A DNA stretch of 64,000 nt from NCBI RefSeq assembly GCF_947501905.1, contig NZ_CANMXL010000002.1:372001-436000 (forward strand), read 5' to 3'. Of the stretch, positions 46,304-54,387 are shown piece after piece. The notes below the pieces were generated by a model. The model did not search any database, had not been told where the DNA came from, and worked only from the letters and a program-made list of their open reading frames with translations. Made by a program: the position numbers and the translations under genes. This stretch comes from an uncultured Winogradskyella sp. GTDB taxonomy: Bacteria > Bacteroidota > Bacteroidia > Flavobacteriales > Flavobacteriaceae. Positions within the stretch are counted from its first letter, which is position 1. Each line of letters starts with the position of its first letter.

Positions 46304-47278
46304 CTATTTAAAAAACGAATCCACAAACTCATATTTATTAAAGACTTGTAGGTCTTCAATACCTTCTCCTACCCCAATATATTTTACTGGGATTTGAAAT
46401 TGGTCACTAATACCAATTACAACACCACCTTTTGCAGTACCATCTAGTTTGGTAACCGCAAGTGAAGTCACTTCTGTGGCAGCTGTAAACTGCTTGGCTT
46501 GCTCAAAAGCATTTTGCCCAGTTGAACCATCTAAAACTAACAATACATCATGAGGTGCATCTCCAACCACTTTTTGCATCACACGTTTAACTTTAGTTAG
46601 CTCATTCATTAAGTTAACCTTATTATGCAAACGTCCTGCTGTATCTATAATAATAACATCTGCATCTTGCTTAACACCAGATTCAAGAGCATCAAAAGCC
46701 ACAGAAGCAGGATCGCTACCCATTTCTTGTCGTATCATAGGTATATCTACACGGTCTGCCCAAACTTGTAACTGATCAATAGCCGCAGCTCTAAATGTAT
46801 CTGCAGCACCAAGAACTACTTTTAAACCTTTCTTCTTAAACTGATATGCCAGTTTACCAATGGTCGTTGTCTTACCAACACCATTAACACCAACTACCAT
46901 TAACACATAAGGTGTTTTTTGACCATTGTCTTGTTTTGGCAATTCTGGAATTGTATAATCGGTCTCTTCGCCTGAATTAGTTTCTGATAATAAACCAGCT
47001 ATTTCTTCTCTTAAAATTTGATTAAGTTCTGATGTCCCCAAGTATTTATCTTTAGACACGCGCTCTTCAATACGTTCAATAACTTTAAGCGTGGTATTAA
47101 CACCAACATCGCTAGTGACTAGGATTTCTTCTAGGTTATCTAATACGTCATCATCGACTTTAGACTTACCTGCAACAGCTTTATTTAGTTTATTAAAAAA
47201 TGACGATTTAGATTTCTCTAAACCTTTATCTAGGGTTTCCTTTTTTTCTGAGGAGAATATTTTTTTGAAAAAACTCAT
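46304..47278 (-). CDS. ftsY: Signal recognition particle receptor FtsY
   Basis: A 324-residue SRP GTPase targeting nascent membrane proteins to the translocon. NG domain motifs: GVNGVGKTTTIGKLA (G1), DTFRAAAIDQL (G2), DTAGRLHNK (G3), TKLDGTAKGG (G4). A short charged N-terminal extension (KKIFSSEKKETLDKGLEKS) replaces the long acidic A domain of Escherichia coli, as usual in Bacteroidota. The upstream intergenic region holds a structured RNA candidate. Confidence 0.97.
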   Translation of the reverse strand: MSFFKKIFSSEKKETLDKGLEKSKSSFFNKLNKAVAGKSKVDDDVLDNLEEILVTSDVGVNTTLKVIERIEERVSKDKYLGTSELNQILREEIAGLLSETNSGEETDYTIPELPKQDNGQKTPYVLMVVGVNGVGKTTTIGKLAYQFKKKGLKVVLGAADTFRAAAIDQLQVWADRVDIPMIRQEMGSDPASVAFDALESGVKQDADVIIIDTAGRLHNKVNLMNELTKVKRVMQKVVGDAPHDVLLVLDGSTGQNAFEQAKQFTAATEVTSLAVTKLDGTAKGGVVIGISDQFQIPVKYIGVGEGIEDLQVFNKYEFVDSFFK

Positions 47279-47316
47279 ATTTATGTTTAATCGTTTGTTG
47301 TTTAGTTGTTTATTAT

Positions 47317-47403
47317 TGCGTTAGGGATTGAACAACTTGTTTGAGCTCCTCGAAGAGAGCGAGTTGTGAAAGCCCGCAGAGACATTTTTAGTCTCGGAAC
47401 GCA
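47317..47403 (+). ncRNA. Structured RNA candidate, Flavo-1-like
   Basis: TGCGTT (47317-47322) pairs with AACGCA (47398-47403). Inside, AGGGATTGAA and AAGCCCG could pair GGG/CCC, CAACT/AGTTG closes a hairpin around a GC-rich GAGCTCCTCG segment, and GAGAC/GTCTC forms a small stem. The GCGTTAGGGATTGAA...AAGCCCG pattern is one I recall from many Flavobacteriaceae intergenic regions and resembles the Flavo-1 RNA motif, from memory and not checked. It lies between ftsY and the ribosomal-protein operon. Confidence 0.5.
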
Positions 47404-47476
47404 CAAAACATAAATCAACAACCTTGCCTTTTAAATAATACTGCTAAGTTGTCAGACATTGCTCAAATATAGCCAT

Positions 47477-47505
47477 AAAAAAACTGCTTTCATATGAAAG
47501 CAGTT
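47477..47505 (-). terminator. Terminator of the rpmB-rpmG-DUF4295 operon
   Basis: AACTGCTTTC (47482-47491) pairs perfectly with GAAAGCAGTT (47496-47505) around ATAT. On the minus strand it ends with seven T (47477-47483), following the DUF4295 stop. Confidence 0.85.
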
Positions 47506-47530
47506 CTATAAATATCTTAAGCTTTAGCGG

Positions 47531-47683
47531 TTATTTTTTCGCTAAAAAGTCTTTAACAAATTCTGGTGCCATTACTGACTCCACAAATGTGTAAGCTCCT
47601 GTTTTTGGAGATTTCACCATTTTGATAGCTTTTGTCAAACGCTTTGATCCTGTTTGTAAGGATGCTACTGATTTCTTTGCCAT
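47531..47683 (-). CDS. DUF4295 small basic protein, ribosome-associated by context
   Basis: A 50-residue protein (MAKKSVASLQTGSKRLTKAI, ending KDFLAKK) of the Bacteroidota-specific DUF4295 family. It is Lys-rich with no signal. It always sits after rpmG in this lineage and is the last gene of the operon, 18 bases after rpmG. This suggests a ribosome-linked role, not proved. Confidence 0.9.
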   Translation of the reverse strand: MAKKSVASLQTGSKRLTKAIKMVKSPKTGAYTFVESVMAPEFVKDFLAKK

Positions 47684-47701
47684 AATTCCTGTGGATTAGT
47701 A

Positions 47702-47884
47702 TTATTTAATTTCTTTATGAACAGTCATACGCTTAAGTATTGGATTAAATTTCTTAATCTCCATACGGTCTGGCGTGTTCTTTTTGTTTTTTGTCGTAAT
47801 ATATCTTGAAGTTCCTGGCTGACCAGAAGCTTTATGCTCTGTGCATTCTAAGATAACTTGTATTCTATTTCCTTTTTTTGCCAT
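47702..47884 (-). CDS. rpmG: Ribosomal protein bL33
   Basis: A 60-residue large-subunit protein: [17 protein letters not shown] then [20 protein letters not shown]. The zinc-binding Cys pairs seen in some bL33 forms are absent (only Cys14), so this is the zinc-independent type. It lies between rpmB and DUF4295, with a 26-base gap. Confidence 0.96.
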   Translation of the reverse strand: MAKKGNRIQVILECTEHKASGQPGTSRYITTKNKKNTPDRMEIKKFNPILKRMTVHKEIK

Positions 47885-47910
47885 TGTAAATTGACTTTAG
47901 CGTAATGCTA

Positions 47911-48147
47911 TTATTTGTAAAATCCTTTTGCTCTAGCTTCTTTTAATGCTGCAGAGATACCAATTTTATTGATAGTCTTTAATGCAGATGTAGAAACCTT
48001 TAATGTTACCCACTTATCTTCCTCAGGAATATAAAAACGCTTCTTCACTAAGTTTGCATCAAACTTGCGTTTTGTCTTATTCATGGCGTGAGATACATTG
48101 TTCCCAACCATTGCTTTTTTCCCAGTAAGTTCACAAACTCTTGACAT
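47911..48147 (-). CDS. rpmB: Ribosomal protein bL28
   Basis: A 78-residue large-subunit protein: MSRVCELTGKKAMVGNNVSH, KTKRKFDANL and VTLKVSTSALKTINKIGI. It is the first gene of the rpmB-rpmG-DUF4295 operon, driven by a perfect Bacteroidota promoter. Zinc Cys are not present as a full set. Confidence 0.97.
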   Translation of the reverse strand: MSRVCELTGKKAMVGNNVSHAMNKTKRKFDANLVKKRFYIPEEDKWVTLKVSTSALKTINKIGISAALKEARAKGFYK

Positions 48148-48187
48148 TGTATTCTTCTTTAGGTATTCGTTATTTTTAAACAGGGTG

Positions 48188-48217
48188 CAAATTTAGTAAA
48201 ACTTTATGTTTCGGCAA
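48188..48217 (-). promoter_or_regulatory. Promoter of the rpmB operon
   Basis: On the minus strand TTG (48217-48215), a 19-base spacer and TAAATTTG (48195-48188) match the consensus exactly. Leader about 36 bases. It lies in the 80 bases upstream of rpmB, before the cinA stop. Confidence 0.75.
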
Positions 48218-48227
48218 ACATAAAGTA

Positions 48228-49475
48228 TTACTTTTTTAAAATTTCTTTTTGCAACATTTCAAAGGCTTTATTGGTTGCCTTTTTTATAGTCTTTTCGCGT
48301 TGGTTAGAAAATTTATAAACCTCTGCATAAACATTGTCTTTTGTAGCAATGCCAATCCATACGGTACCAACATCTGCATCTGCATCTCCCTTTGATGGTC
48401 CCGCATTACCAGTTGTACTAATAGCGTAATCTGTTTTATATAAGTCTAAGACACCTCTTGCCATAGCTTTGGCCACTTCTTCACTAACAACAGAATGCTT
48501 ATTTATTAGGTCTTCAGATACTCCAAGAATATCCATCTTAGATTGTGTAATATAAGTCACAACACTGCCCTTAAAGTATTTTGAAGCACCAGCATTTACT
48601 GTTATGGCTTGAGCAATACTGCCACCTGTACAACTTTCTGCAACGGCAATTGTTTTTCCTTGATGTGCCAATTGCTTACCGATTAAAGCTTCTAGTGAGG
48701 CATCTTCCTCATAACCCACAAATATATCTTCAATTTGAGGCAGCAACAGTTCTATTTGTTTTTGCATTTCTGCTTCAACTAGAGATTTATCCATAGCTTT
48801 TGCAGACAAACGGAGACGTACTCTTCCTAAATTCGGCAAATAAGCCAACTTTATAAAATTTGGTAGATTATCTTCAAATGCTTCAATACGATTAGCAATA
48901 GCACTTTCTCCCAAACCATAAGTGAGCAATGTTCTATGCTTTATATATGGAAACTTGAATTGTTTTCTCAATTCTGGAATAACCTCATTAGAAATTAACG
49001 CTTTCATCTCATAAGGTACACCAGGAACTGAAACAAACACTTTCCCGTTTTTTTCTAACCACATGCCAGGCGCCGTACCAAATCTATTGGTTAAGACTTT
49101 AGACTTTGATGGCACTAAGGCTTGTTGTCGATTAATATCTGAAATTGGTGTGTTTATATATTTTGAAAACAGATGCTCTATGTGTTTTAAAACATCATCG
49201 TTCTCAACTAAAGTATCATCAAAATATTCGCAGAGTGTGTGCTTGGTAATATCATCTTTTGTTGGTCCTAAACCACCAGTAACAATTATGATGTCTGCAT
49301 TTTCTTCGGCTTCTTTTAAAGATTTAAGAATATGCGCTTTATCATCTTGAACCGAAGTGATCTGATAAATAGAAACCCCTATTTTATTAAACTCTTTTCC
49401 TATAAAAGCAGAATTGGTATCCACAATTTGCCCAATGAGAATTTCATCGCCAATGGTAATAATTTCAGCATTCAT
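48228..49475 (-). CDS. cinA: CinA-family nicotinamide-nucleotide amidase / damage-inducible protein
   Basis: A 415-residue two-domain protein. The N-terminal MoCF-like domain ([35 protein letters not shown]) carries ADP-ribose-type hydrolase activity in relatives. The C-terminal CinA domain ([24 protein letters not shown]) deamidates nicotinamide mononucleotide. The gene starts 3 bases after the Hpt gene stop and is probably co-transcribed. Function is by family. Confidence 0.93.
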   Translation of the reverse strand: MNAEIITIGDEILIGQIVDTNSAFIGKEFNKIGVSIYQITSVQDDKAHILKSLKEAEENADIIIVTGGLGPTKDDITKHTLCEYFDDTLVENDDVLKHIEHLFSKYINTPISDINRQQALVPSKSKVLTNRFGTAPGMWLEKNGKVFVSVPGVPYEMKALISNEVIPELRKQFKFPYIKHRTLLTYGLGESAIANRIEAFEDNLPNFIKLAYLPNLGRVRLRLSAKAMDKSLVEAEMQKQIELLLPQIEDIFVGYEEDASLEALIGKQLAHQGKTIAVAESCTGGSIAQAITVNAGASKYFKGSVVTYITQSKMDILGVSEDLINKHSVVSEEVAKAMARGVLDLYKTDYAISTTGNAGPSKGDADADVGTVWIGIATKDNVYAEVYKFSNQREKTIKKATNKAFEMLQKEILKK

Positions 49476-49477
49476 AA

Positions 49478-49819
49478 TTATAAACCGAAATCTTGGCGAA
49501 TTTCATTTACCGTGTTCTCAACAGCAGTAAGTACTATTTGAAGTTGTTCTGAAACATCTTTATCAGTTTGCTCAAACTTACCCCAATCTTGTACCTCGAT
49601 AAGTTGGTCGTATACGCCAAGTTCAAACAAATCTATTGTAGGTTTCATTTTATGAGCAGCTTGATAAGCTTCATGATAGTCTTTTGCAGGAACCGCAACA
49701 CGCAAACGTTCTGCATCTTCCGGAACTTCTTCCAAAAATGCTGCTGCTAATGCTGCGACAAAATCTTCGTCACCATCAGCTAATTCTCTTACGCGTTCTA
49801 GTTTATAATGTTGTGCCAT
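49478..49819 (-). CDS. Orphan histidine phosphotransfer (Hpt) domain protein
   Basis: A 113-residue all-helical protein with the Hpt site [12 protein letters not shown], the His being the phosphoacceptor, preceded by [16 protein letters not shown]. No hybrid kinase or receiver is adjacent, so its partners are elsewhere. A 13-base palindrome CTCGAT-A-ATCGAG (49822-49834) sits just before the start. It precedes cinA by 2 bases. Confidence 0.85.
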   Translation of the reverse strand: MAQHYKLERVRELADGDEDFVAALAAAFLEEVPEDAERLRVAVPAKDYHEAYQAAHKMKPTIDLFELGVYDQLIEVQDWGKFEQTDKDVSEQLQIVLTAVENTVNEIRQDFGL

Positions 49820-49910
49820 TACTCGATAATCGAGATTAAATATGATTAAGGTTTACCCTAAAATCAAAGGTTATTATTATATGCCTATCTATAGTTTTTT
49901 ATAAAAGGAC

Positions 49911-50522
49911 TTATTTTACTTTAATTGAAAACACCTCTTCATCTTCGATGAAGCCTTGCAAACGGTCATTAGCAAAAACTTTGCCAACTCCTGCTGGTGT
50001 TCCTGTAAAGATAATATCTCCAATCTTTAAAGTAAAATATTTTGATACATATTCGATGAGTTCATCAACTTTCCAGAGCATCAATTCTGTATTGGCAGCC
50101 TGAACTACCTTATCATTTTTCTTTAAACTAAAGTTAATGTTATTGATATCCTGAAACTTAGCCTTAGGCAACCACTTACCAACTACTGCTGCTCCATCAA
50201 AAGCTTTTGCTTTTTCCCATGGCAATCCTTTTGCTTTTAGTTGTGCCTGAAGGTCACGTGCTGTGAAATCTACACCCAAACCAATCTCATCATAGTATTT
50301 ATGAGCAAATTTCTTATCGATGTACTTCCCAACTTTATTGATTTTGACTAAGACTTCTACCTCGTGATGTACATCATCAGAAAAATCCGGAATAAAAAAA
50401 GGCTGTTTTTTTAGCAGGATGGACGTATCAGGTTTAAGAAACACAACTGGGTCTGTTGGTTTTTCGTTTTCTAATTCCTCGATATGTGCCGTGTAATTAC
50501 GACCGATACAAATCAATTTCAT
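49911..50522 (-). CDS. Fumarylacetoacetate hydrolase-family enzyme
   Basis: A 203-residue FAH-fold protein. It begins MKLICIGRNYTAHIEEL with HVVFLKPDTS-like binding residues (here VVFLKPDTSIL), and contains VHHEVEVLVKI (metal Glu), GLGVDFTARDLQ and IIFTGTPAGVGKV. The family covers acylpyruvases and oxaloacetate decarboxylases. It directly follows the exonuclease gene (1-base gap) and shares its promoter. Substrate uncertain. Confidence 0.9.
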   Translation of the reverse strand: MKLICIGRNYTAHIEELENEKPTDPVVFLKPDTSILLKKQPFFIPDFSDDVHHEVEVLVKINKVGKYIDKKFAHKYYDEIGLGVDFTARDLQAQLKAKGLPWEKAKAFDGAAVVGKWLPKAKFQDINNINFSLKKNDKVVQAANTELMLWKVDELIEYVSKYFTLKIGDIIFTGTPAGVGKVFANDRLQGFIEDEEVFSIKVK

Positions 50523-50523
50523 A

Positions 50524-51300
50524 TTAACTCAACTTATTATTAAACTGACTTAACTTAATAGCTGTTAGTACCTTCTTTGTATATAGCGGAAAGTCTGCGT
50601 TGAGTAACCAGCCAAAATAACCTGGTTCTTGCTCTAAAACATCTAAGACACGTTTGCCTTTGTGCTTACCAAACGAAAAACATTCTTCACCTTCTTTGTT
50701 ATAGGCAATAAATCCTGCAAAATCTGCAAACTTCTTTCTTGAGCTAAATTCTGCTAGAAAATTGGTATCATTCTCTAACTCACCATAACGGTCTAGTTGA
50801 GCTTTTAACACCTCGTAAGTAGCCTTTGTATCGGCTTCTGCACTATGTGCATTATCCAAATTTTTATCGCAATAAAACTTGTATGCCGCTGATAATGTAC
50901 GTTGTTCCATTTTATGAAAAATGGTTTGTACATCGATAGACTGACGGTTTTTCATATCAAAATCTACATCGGCACGTAACATTTCTTCAGCTAACAACGG
51001 AATATCAAAACGGTTAGAATTAAAACCTCCTAAATCTGAATCCTTAATCATGTTATGCACTTCCTTGGCTAGTTCCTTAAATGTTGGTGCATCTGCCACA
51101 TCGGCATCTGAGATACCATGAACAGCAGTAACCACTGGCGGAATAGGAATGGTAGGGTTTACCTTTTTGGTATAGGTTTCTTCTTTACCATCTGGATACA
51201 CTTTAAGAATTGAAATCTCTACAATACGGTCTTTGGAAATATTAATACCTGTCGTTTCTAAATCGAAAAAACAAACAGGTTTATTGAGGTTGAGTTGCAT
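50524..51300 (-). CDS. DnaQ-like 3'-5' exonuclease
   Basis: A 258-residue DEDD-family exonuclease. ExoI is CFFDLETTGI, ExoII VHGISDADV followed by GGFNSNRFDIPLL, and ExoIII NAHSAEADTKATYEV (DEDDh type). A C-terminal extension (CFSFGKHKGKRVLDVL and GYFGWLL) resembles the DUF3820-like tail found on some of these. It is the first gene of a two-gene operon with the FAH-family gene. Specific nucleic-acid role unknown. Confidence 0.9.
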   Translation of the reverse strand: MQLNLNKPVCFFDLETTGINISKDRIVEISILKVYPDGKEETYTKKVNPTIPIPPVVTAVHGISDADVADAPTFKELAKEVHNMIKDSDLGGFNSNRFDIPLLAEEMLRADVDFDMKNRQSIDVQTIFHKMEQRTLSAAYKFYCDKNLDNAHSAEADTKATYEVLKAQLDRYGELENDTNFLAEFSSRKKFADFAGFIAYNKEGEECFSFGKHKGKRVLDVLEQEPGYFGWLLNADFPLYTKKVLTAIKLSQFNNKLS

Positions 51301-51318
51301 ATTAGAATTTTAGAATTA

Positions 51319-51347
51319 CAAAGATAATGAGATTGATTGTATTGCAA
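51319..51347 (-). promoter_or_regulatory. Promoter of the exonuclease/FAH operon
   Basis: Minus strand TTG (51347-51345), an 18-base spacer and TATCTTTG (51326-51319). It abuts the -33 element of the opposite promoter (51349-51351), making a back-to-back divergent pair. Confidence 0.6.
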
Positions 51348-51348
51348 C

Positions 51349-51379
51349 TTGTCATTATGGAATTTATAATCTAACTTCG
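51349..51379 (+). promoter_or_regulatory. Promoter of the polysaccharide-lyase-like gene
   Basis: TTG (51349-51351), a 20-base spacer and TAACTTCG (51372-51379, one base from consensus). The predicted start site (about 51384-51386) falls in a 20-base perfect palindrome. Confidence 0.5.
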
Positions 51380-51380
51380 T

Positions 51381-51400
51381 AAAATTGGTTAACCAATTTT
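51381..51400. promoter_or_regulatory. 20-base perfect palindrome over the predicted start site, operator candidate
   Basis: AAAATTGGTT followed by its exact reverse complement AACCAATTTT. It overlaps the predicted transcription start of the 51425 gene, the usual place for a dimeric repressor. Confidence 0.5.
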
Positions 51401-51424
51401 TTAAATAAGTCATACCTTTAATTA

Positions 51425-52513
51425 ATGAATCGATTTTATTTATATTTATTAGTATTAGTTGTACTTAGTTGCGCTGAGAGTGATGAACCAACTGAAGTTA
51501 TATCCACAGATATTTCTGTTACAAGTTCTACGAACTCAATTACATGGACAGATGACACAGGTTTATTACAACAATTAGATAATGCTTTAAGTTATAATTT
51601 TGGAGGCGCTCTTGAGAGTGAAACTGAAAAGCAACAAGTCTTTAATCCTGATTCTACAGAGGTCACTGCTAGTATAAAATTTAGCGCTGGTTTTGAAAAT
51701 GTATACAACGACACCAACCCTTTTAATAATTCTGTAACCATAAGTTTAATAAGAGAAGTGCCTGCTCCGCAAGGTGTAGAATTGAAAGCAGATGGCTCTG
51801 GAAACACTTACGAATTAATTACTTCGGTTTTAGCACCAGGTGCAAATCCTATTGAAACCCCAGATTGTAACCACGCATCTTTTGGACGTCATATCGATGA
51901 AATTTTTGATAATGACCTAAACACAAACGTGTTTAGATTCTTTATGCATACAACACCAGACGACGACCGCTGTATTAATTTTGACCGCCAGCGTAACGAG
52001 ATAAAGACCTATGACCAATCACCTGATAATTTAAAAGGTGTACAAAACGAAACGGTAGTTTATAAATGGAAGTTTAAGTTACCTTCTGGATTTCAGTTAT
52101 CTCCTAATTTTACGCATTTACATCAATTAAAATCTGTAGGTGGTGATTTGGCAAGTATGCCTATGTATACATTAACCGCAAGAAAAAGTAGCCCTGATAG
52201 GTTTGAATTGCGCTATGCTGAAACAAATAGCCAAATAACCTTGACTCAAACGCCTATTGCGCCTTTTTTAGATACATGGGTGGAAGTTACAGAAACCATA
52301 AGCTATGGTACAAATGGCACTTACGCTATTGAAATAAAAAGTATAAGTGATGGTAGTGTTTTATTAGAATACTCCAACAACTCCATTATTAATTGGCGAC
52401 CAAATGCCGATTTTGTTAGACCTAAATGGGGTATTTACCGAAGTCTTATTAACTCACAATACTTAAGGGACGAAGAAGTGCTTTTTGCAGATTTTAGTAT
52501 TATGGAGCTGTAA
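51425..52513 (+). CDS. Lipoprotein with polysaccharide-lyase-like (jelly-roll) domain
   Basis: A 362-residue lipoprotein (VVLSCAESDE lipobox). The region from about 135 to the end, with FDRQRNEIKTYDQSP, YKWKFKLPSG, NFTHLHQLKSVGG and a final KWGIYRSL, resembles heparin-lyase-I or alginate-lyase-like jelly-roll proteins, where the His in THLHQ is placed like a catalytic residue. No sugar-utilisation genes are near. The function is a guess from the pattern. Confidence 0.5.
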   Translation: MNRFYLYLLVLVVLSCAESDEPTEVISTDISVTSSTNSITWTDDTGLLQQLDNALSYNFGGALESETEKQQVFNPDSTEVTASIKFSAGFENVYNDTNPFNNSVTISLIREVPAPQGVELKADGSGNTYELITSVLAPGANPIETPDCNHASFGRHIDEIFDNDLNTNVFRFFMHTTPDDDRCINFDRQRNEIKTYDQSPDNLKGVQNETVVYKWKFKLPSGFQLSPNFTHLHQLKSVGGDLASMPMYTLTARKSSPDRFELRYAETNSQITLTQTPIAPFLDTWVEVTETISYGTNGTYAIEIKSISDGSVLLEYSNNSIINWRPNADFVRPKWGIYRSLINSQYLRDEEVLFADFSIMEL

Positions 52514-52652
52514 GACTCCTCTATATAAACTCGCCTCTTTTGAATAACTTGACCTTATAAGTTTTAAAACCTAACTTCGTTTAACAATCGATAAAATCAA
52601 TTAAAACTGAATTTATCTAAGCATTAAACGAAACTTTTCAAAAAAAATCAGT

Positions 52653-53348
52653 TTATCCTAATATCTCATTTACATTAGCTTTATAAAGTTTCCCAATTGG
52701 TATCTTATGGTCTAGCATGTTAATTCTATTGCCTTCTATACTATCAATATGCTGTTTAGAAACTATAAACGATTTATGCACTTGCAGAAACTTTTGGCTT
52801 GGTAATAGTTGCAAAAAGTCTGAAATTTTGGTCCTTACTAAATGACTATCCTCTTTTAAAACCACTTTGCAATAATTACCAGAGGCTTCAATAAAAAGGA
52901 TATCCTTTACAGAAACCTGAAAATGCTTTTTATCTGCATACAGAAAAATTTGGTCTAGACGTTCTGTAGCTGGTTGCTCATTTGAAACAACAGGCGCTTC
53001 ACTTTGGTTTACTTTATTTAATGCTTTTAGAAAACGCTCAAAACTAAAAGGCTTTAGTAAATAGTCTACAACATTAAGCTCATAGCCTTCTAATGCATAT
53101 TCTTGATAAGCTGTAGTTACAATAACTTTGGGTGACGACGTGAGTGTTTTTAAAAACTCAAACCCTTTTAGTTTAGGCATATTAATATCCAGAAAAATTA
53201 AATCTATTGTATTAGACCTTAAATATTTCAAAGCTTCTAAGGCATCGTAGCAATCTTTCATTAATTGCATACCTCCAACCTTATCACAATACCCTTTTAT
53301 GATATTATGAGCCATAGATTCATCATCAACAATAAGATATGTAATCAT
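52653..53348 (-). CDS. LytTR response regulator
   Basis: A 231-residue regulator. The receiver domain has the phospho-acceptor Asp in IDLIFLDINMPK and Lys in LLKPFSFERF. The C-terminal LytTR DNA-binding domain contains YADKKHFQVSVKDILFIEA, NYCKVVLKEDS, LQVHKSFIV and HKIPIGKLYK. It is coupled to the adjacent kinase by a four-base overlap. Confidence 0.94.
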   Translation of the reverse strand: MITYLIVDDESMAHNIIKGYCDKVGGMQLMKDCYDALEALKYLRSNTIDLIFLDINMPKLKGFEFLKTLTSSPKVIVTTAYQEYALEGYELNVVDYLLKPFSFERFLKALNKVNQSEAPVVSNEQPATERLDQIFLYADKKHFQVSVKDILFIEASGNYCKVVLKEDSHLVRTKISDFLQLLPSQKFLQVHKSFIVSKQHIDSIEGNRINMLDHKIPIGKLYKANVNEILG

Positions 53349-54163
53349 AAGGTTAGTTTTAATTCTGCTTTATAGATATCATTAGATTTTTCAAATACCA
53401 ATTGATGTGCTTTAGGGTATACAAGCATTAATCTTCGTTTTAAATTCTGAATACCAATTCCTGGTTTTTCCGGTAATTCAGCATTATCAAAATTATTTTT
53501 TACTTCGAAACTAACCTTACCGTTTTTAGCAGTAAGATTCATATGCACATACGCATCACTTGTTAGGTTTTCCACACCGTGCTTAAAGGCATTTTCTACC
53601 AATATAATAAATAATAAAGGCATGATTTGATATCCGCTTTTATCAATGTTGGAATTAAACGTAACCTCAACATCCTTATGGTACCGCATTTTATGAAGCT
53701 CAATATAATTCTCTAAATATTCTATTTCTTCTTCTAGAGTCACTGTTTTTCTTTCGCCTTCATAAATGCTATAACGCATTAAATCAGATAACTTTAAAAT
53801 TAGAGCTTTTGCTTTTTCGGTATCAACATCTACCAAACCATAAAGGTTATTCAGCATGTTAAAAAAGAAATGCGGATTTACCTGGCTTTGCAAATGCAGT
53901 AATTCGTTTTTCTTGTTTTCATTTTTTAAAGCGAGTACACTTTTTAGCTGTATTAACACCCAAATAACTCCCAGAATAAGAAGAATACAATAGTATATAA
54001 GCACAATAATTGCTACAGCCGGATGATAATCTCCAAGAAACAGAACGTTGTCTTTCTGAAGAATAATAACCTCATAAAGAGTAATACCAACGGGAATAGC
54101 TATAGTTATTAAAACTATAATCTTTACTAATAGCCAGTTGTTTCGTTTTAGAATAGATAGCAT
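53345..54163 (-). CDS. LytS-type histidine kinase
   Basis: A 272-residue membrane kinase. Two hydrophobic helices in the first 80 residues, then the H-box QVNPHFFFNMLNNLYGLV (phosphorylated His) and an ATP-binding domain with VENAFKHGVE and GIGIQNLKRRL. It phosphorylates the LytTR regulator encoded in the next gene. The stop of this gene overlaps the regulator start. Only two membrane helices is short for this family; a hydrophobic out-of-frame stretch upstream is discussed separately. Confidence 0.92.
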   Translation of the reverse strand: MLSILKRNNWLLVKIIVLITIAIPVGITLYEVIILQKDNVLFLGDYHPAVAIIVLIYYCILLILGVIWVLIQLKSVLALKNENKKNELLHLQSQVNPHFFFNMLNNLYGLVDVDTEKAKALILKLSDLMRYSIYEGERKTVTLEEEIEYLENYIELHKMRYHKDVEVTFNSNIDKSGYQIMPLLFIILVENAFKHGVENLTSDAYVHMNLTAKNGKVSFEVKNNFDNAELPEKPGIGIQNLKRRLMLVYPKAHQLVFEKSNDIYKAELKLTL

Positions 54164-54387
54164 TCTCCAAAATTAGAAGAATCAAATGAATACCTATCAA
54201 AAAAGTGATGAACCTTCTCATTTCAGATTTATAATACCACAATAGTGATATAAACTTCAAAAAAAGCCGATTTCATTTATCTGTCACTTAAAACGGAACG
54301 CTTGTCACAAAAGTTATAGTACGGTAAGTCTTAAATATACTTTAGCTGCAATCAAAAAACGAACATTAACTATAAAAACAATCAAAA

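Noticed and set aside
54072-54260. Reading frame of 62 residues upstream of and overlapping the LytS kinase start, with a hydrophobic segment
   Set aside because: It shifts out of frame at the kinase start and its C-terminal half is low-complexity. A frameshift that once added membrane helices to the kinase is possible but cannot be shown from one genome.
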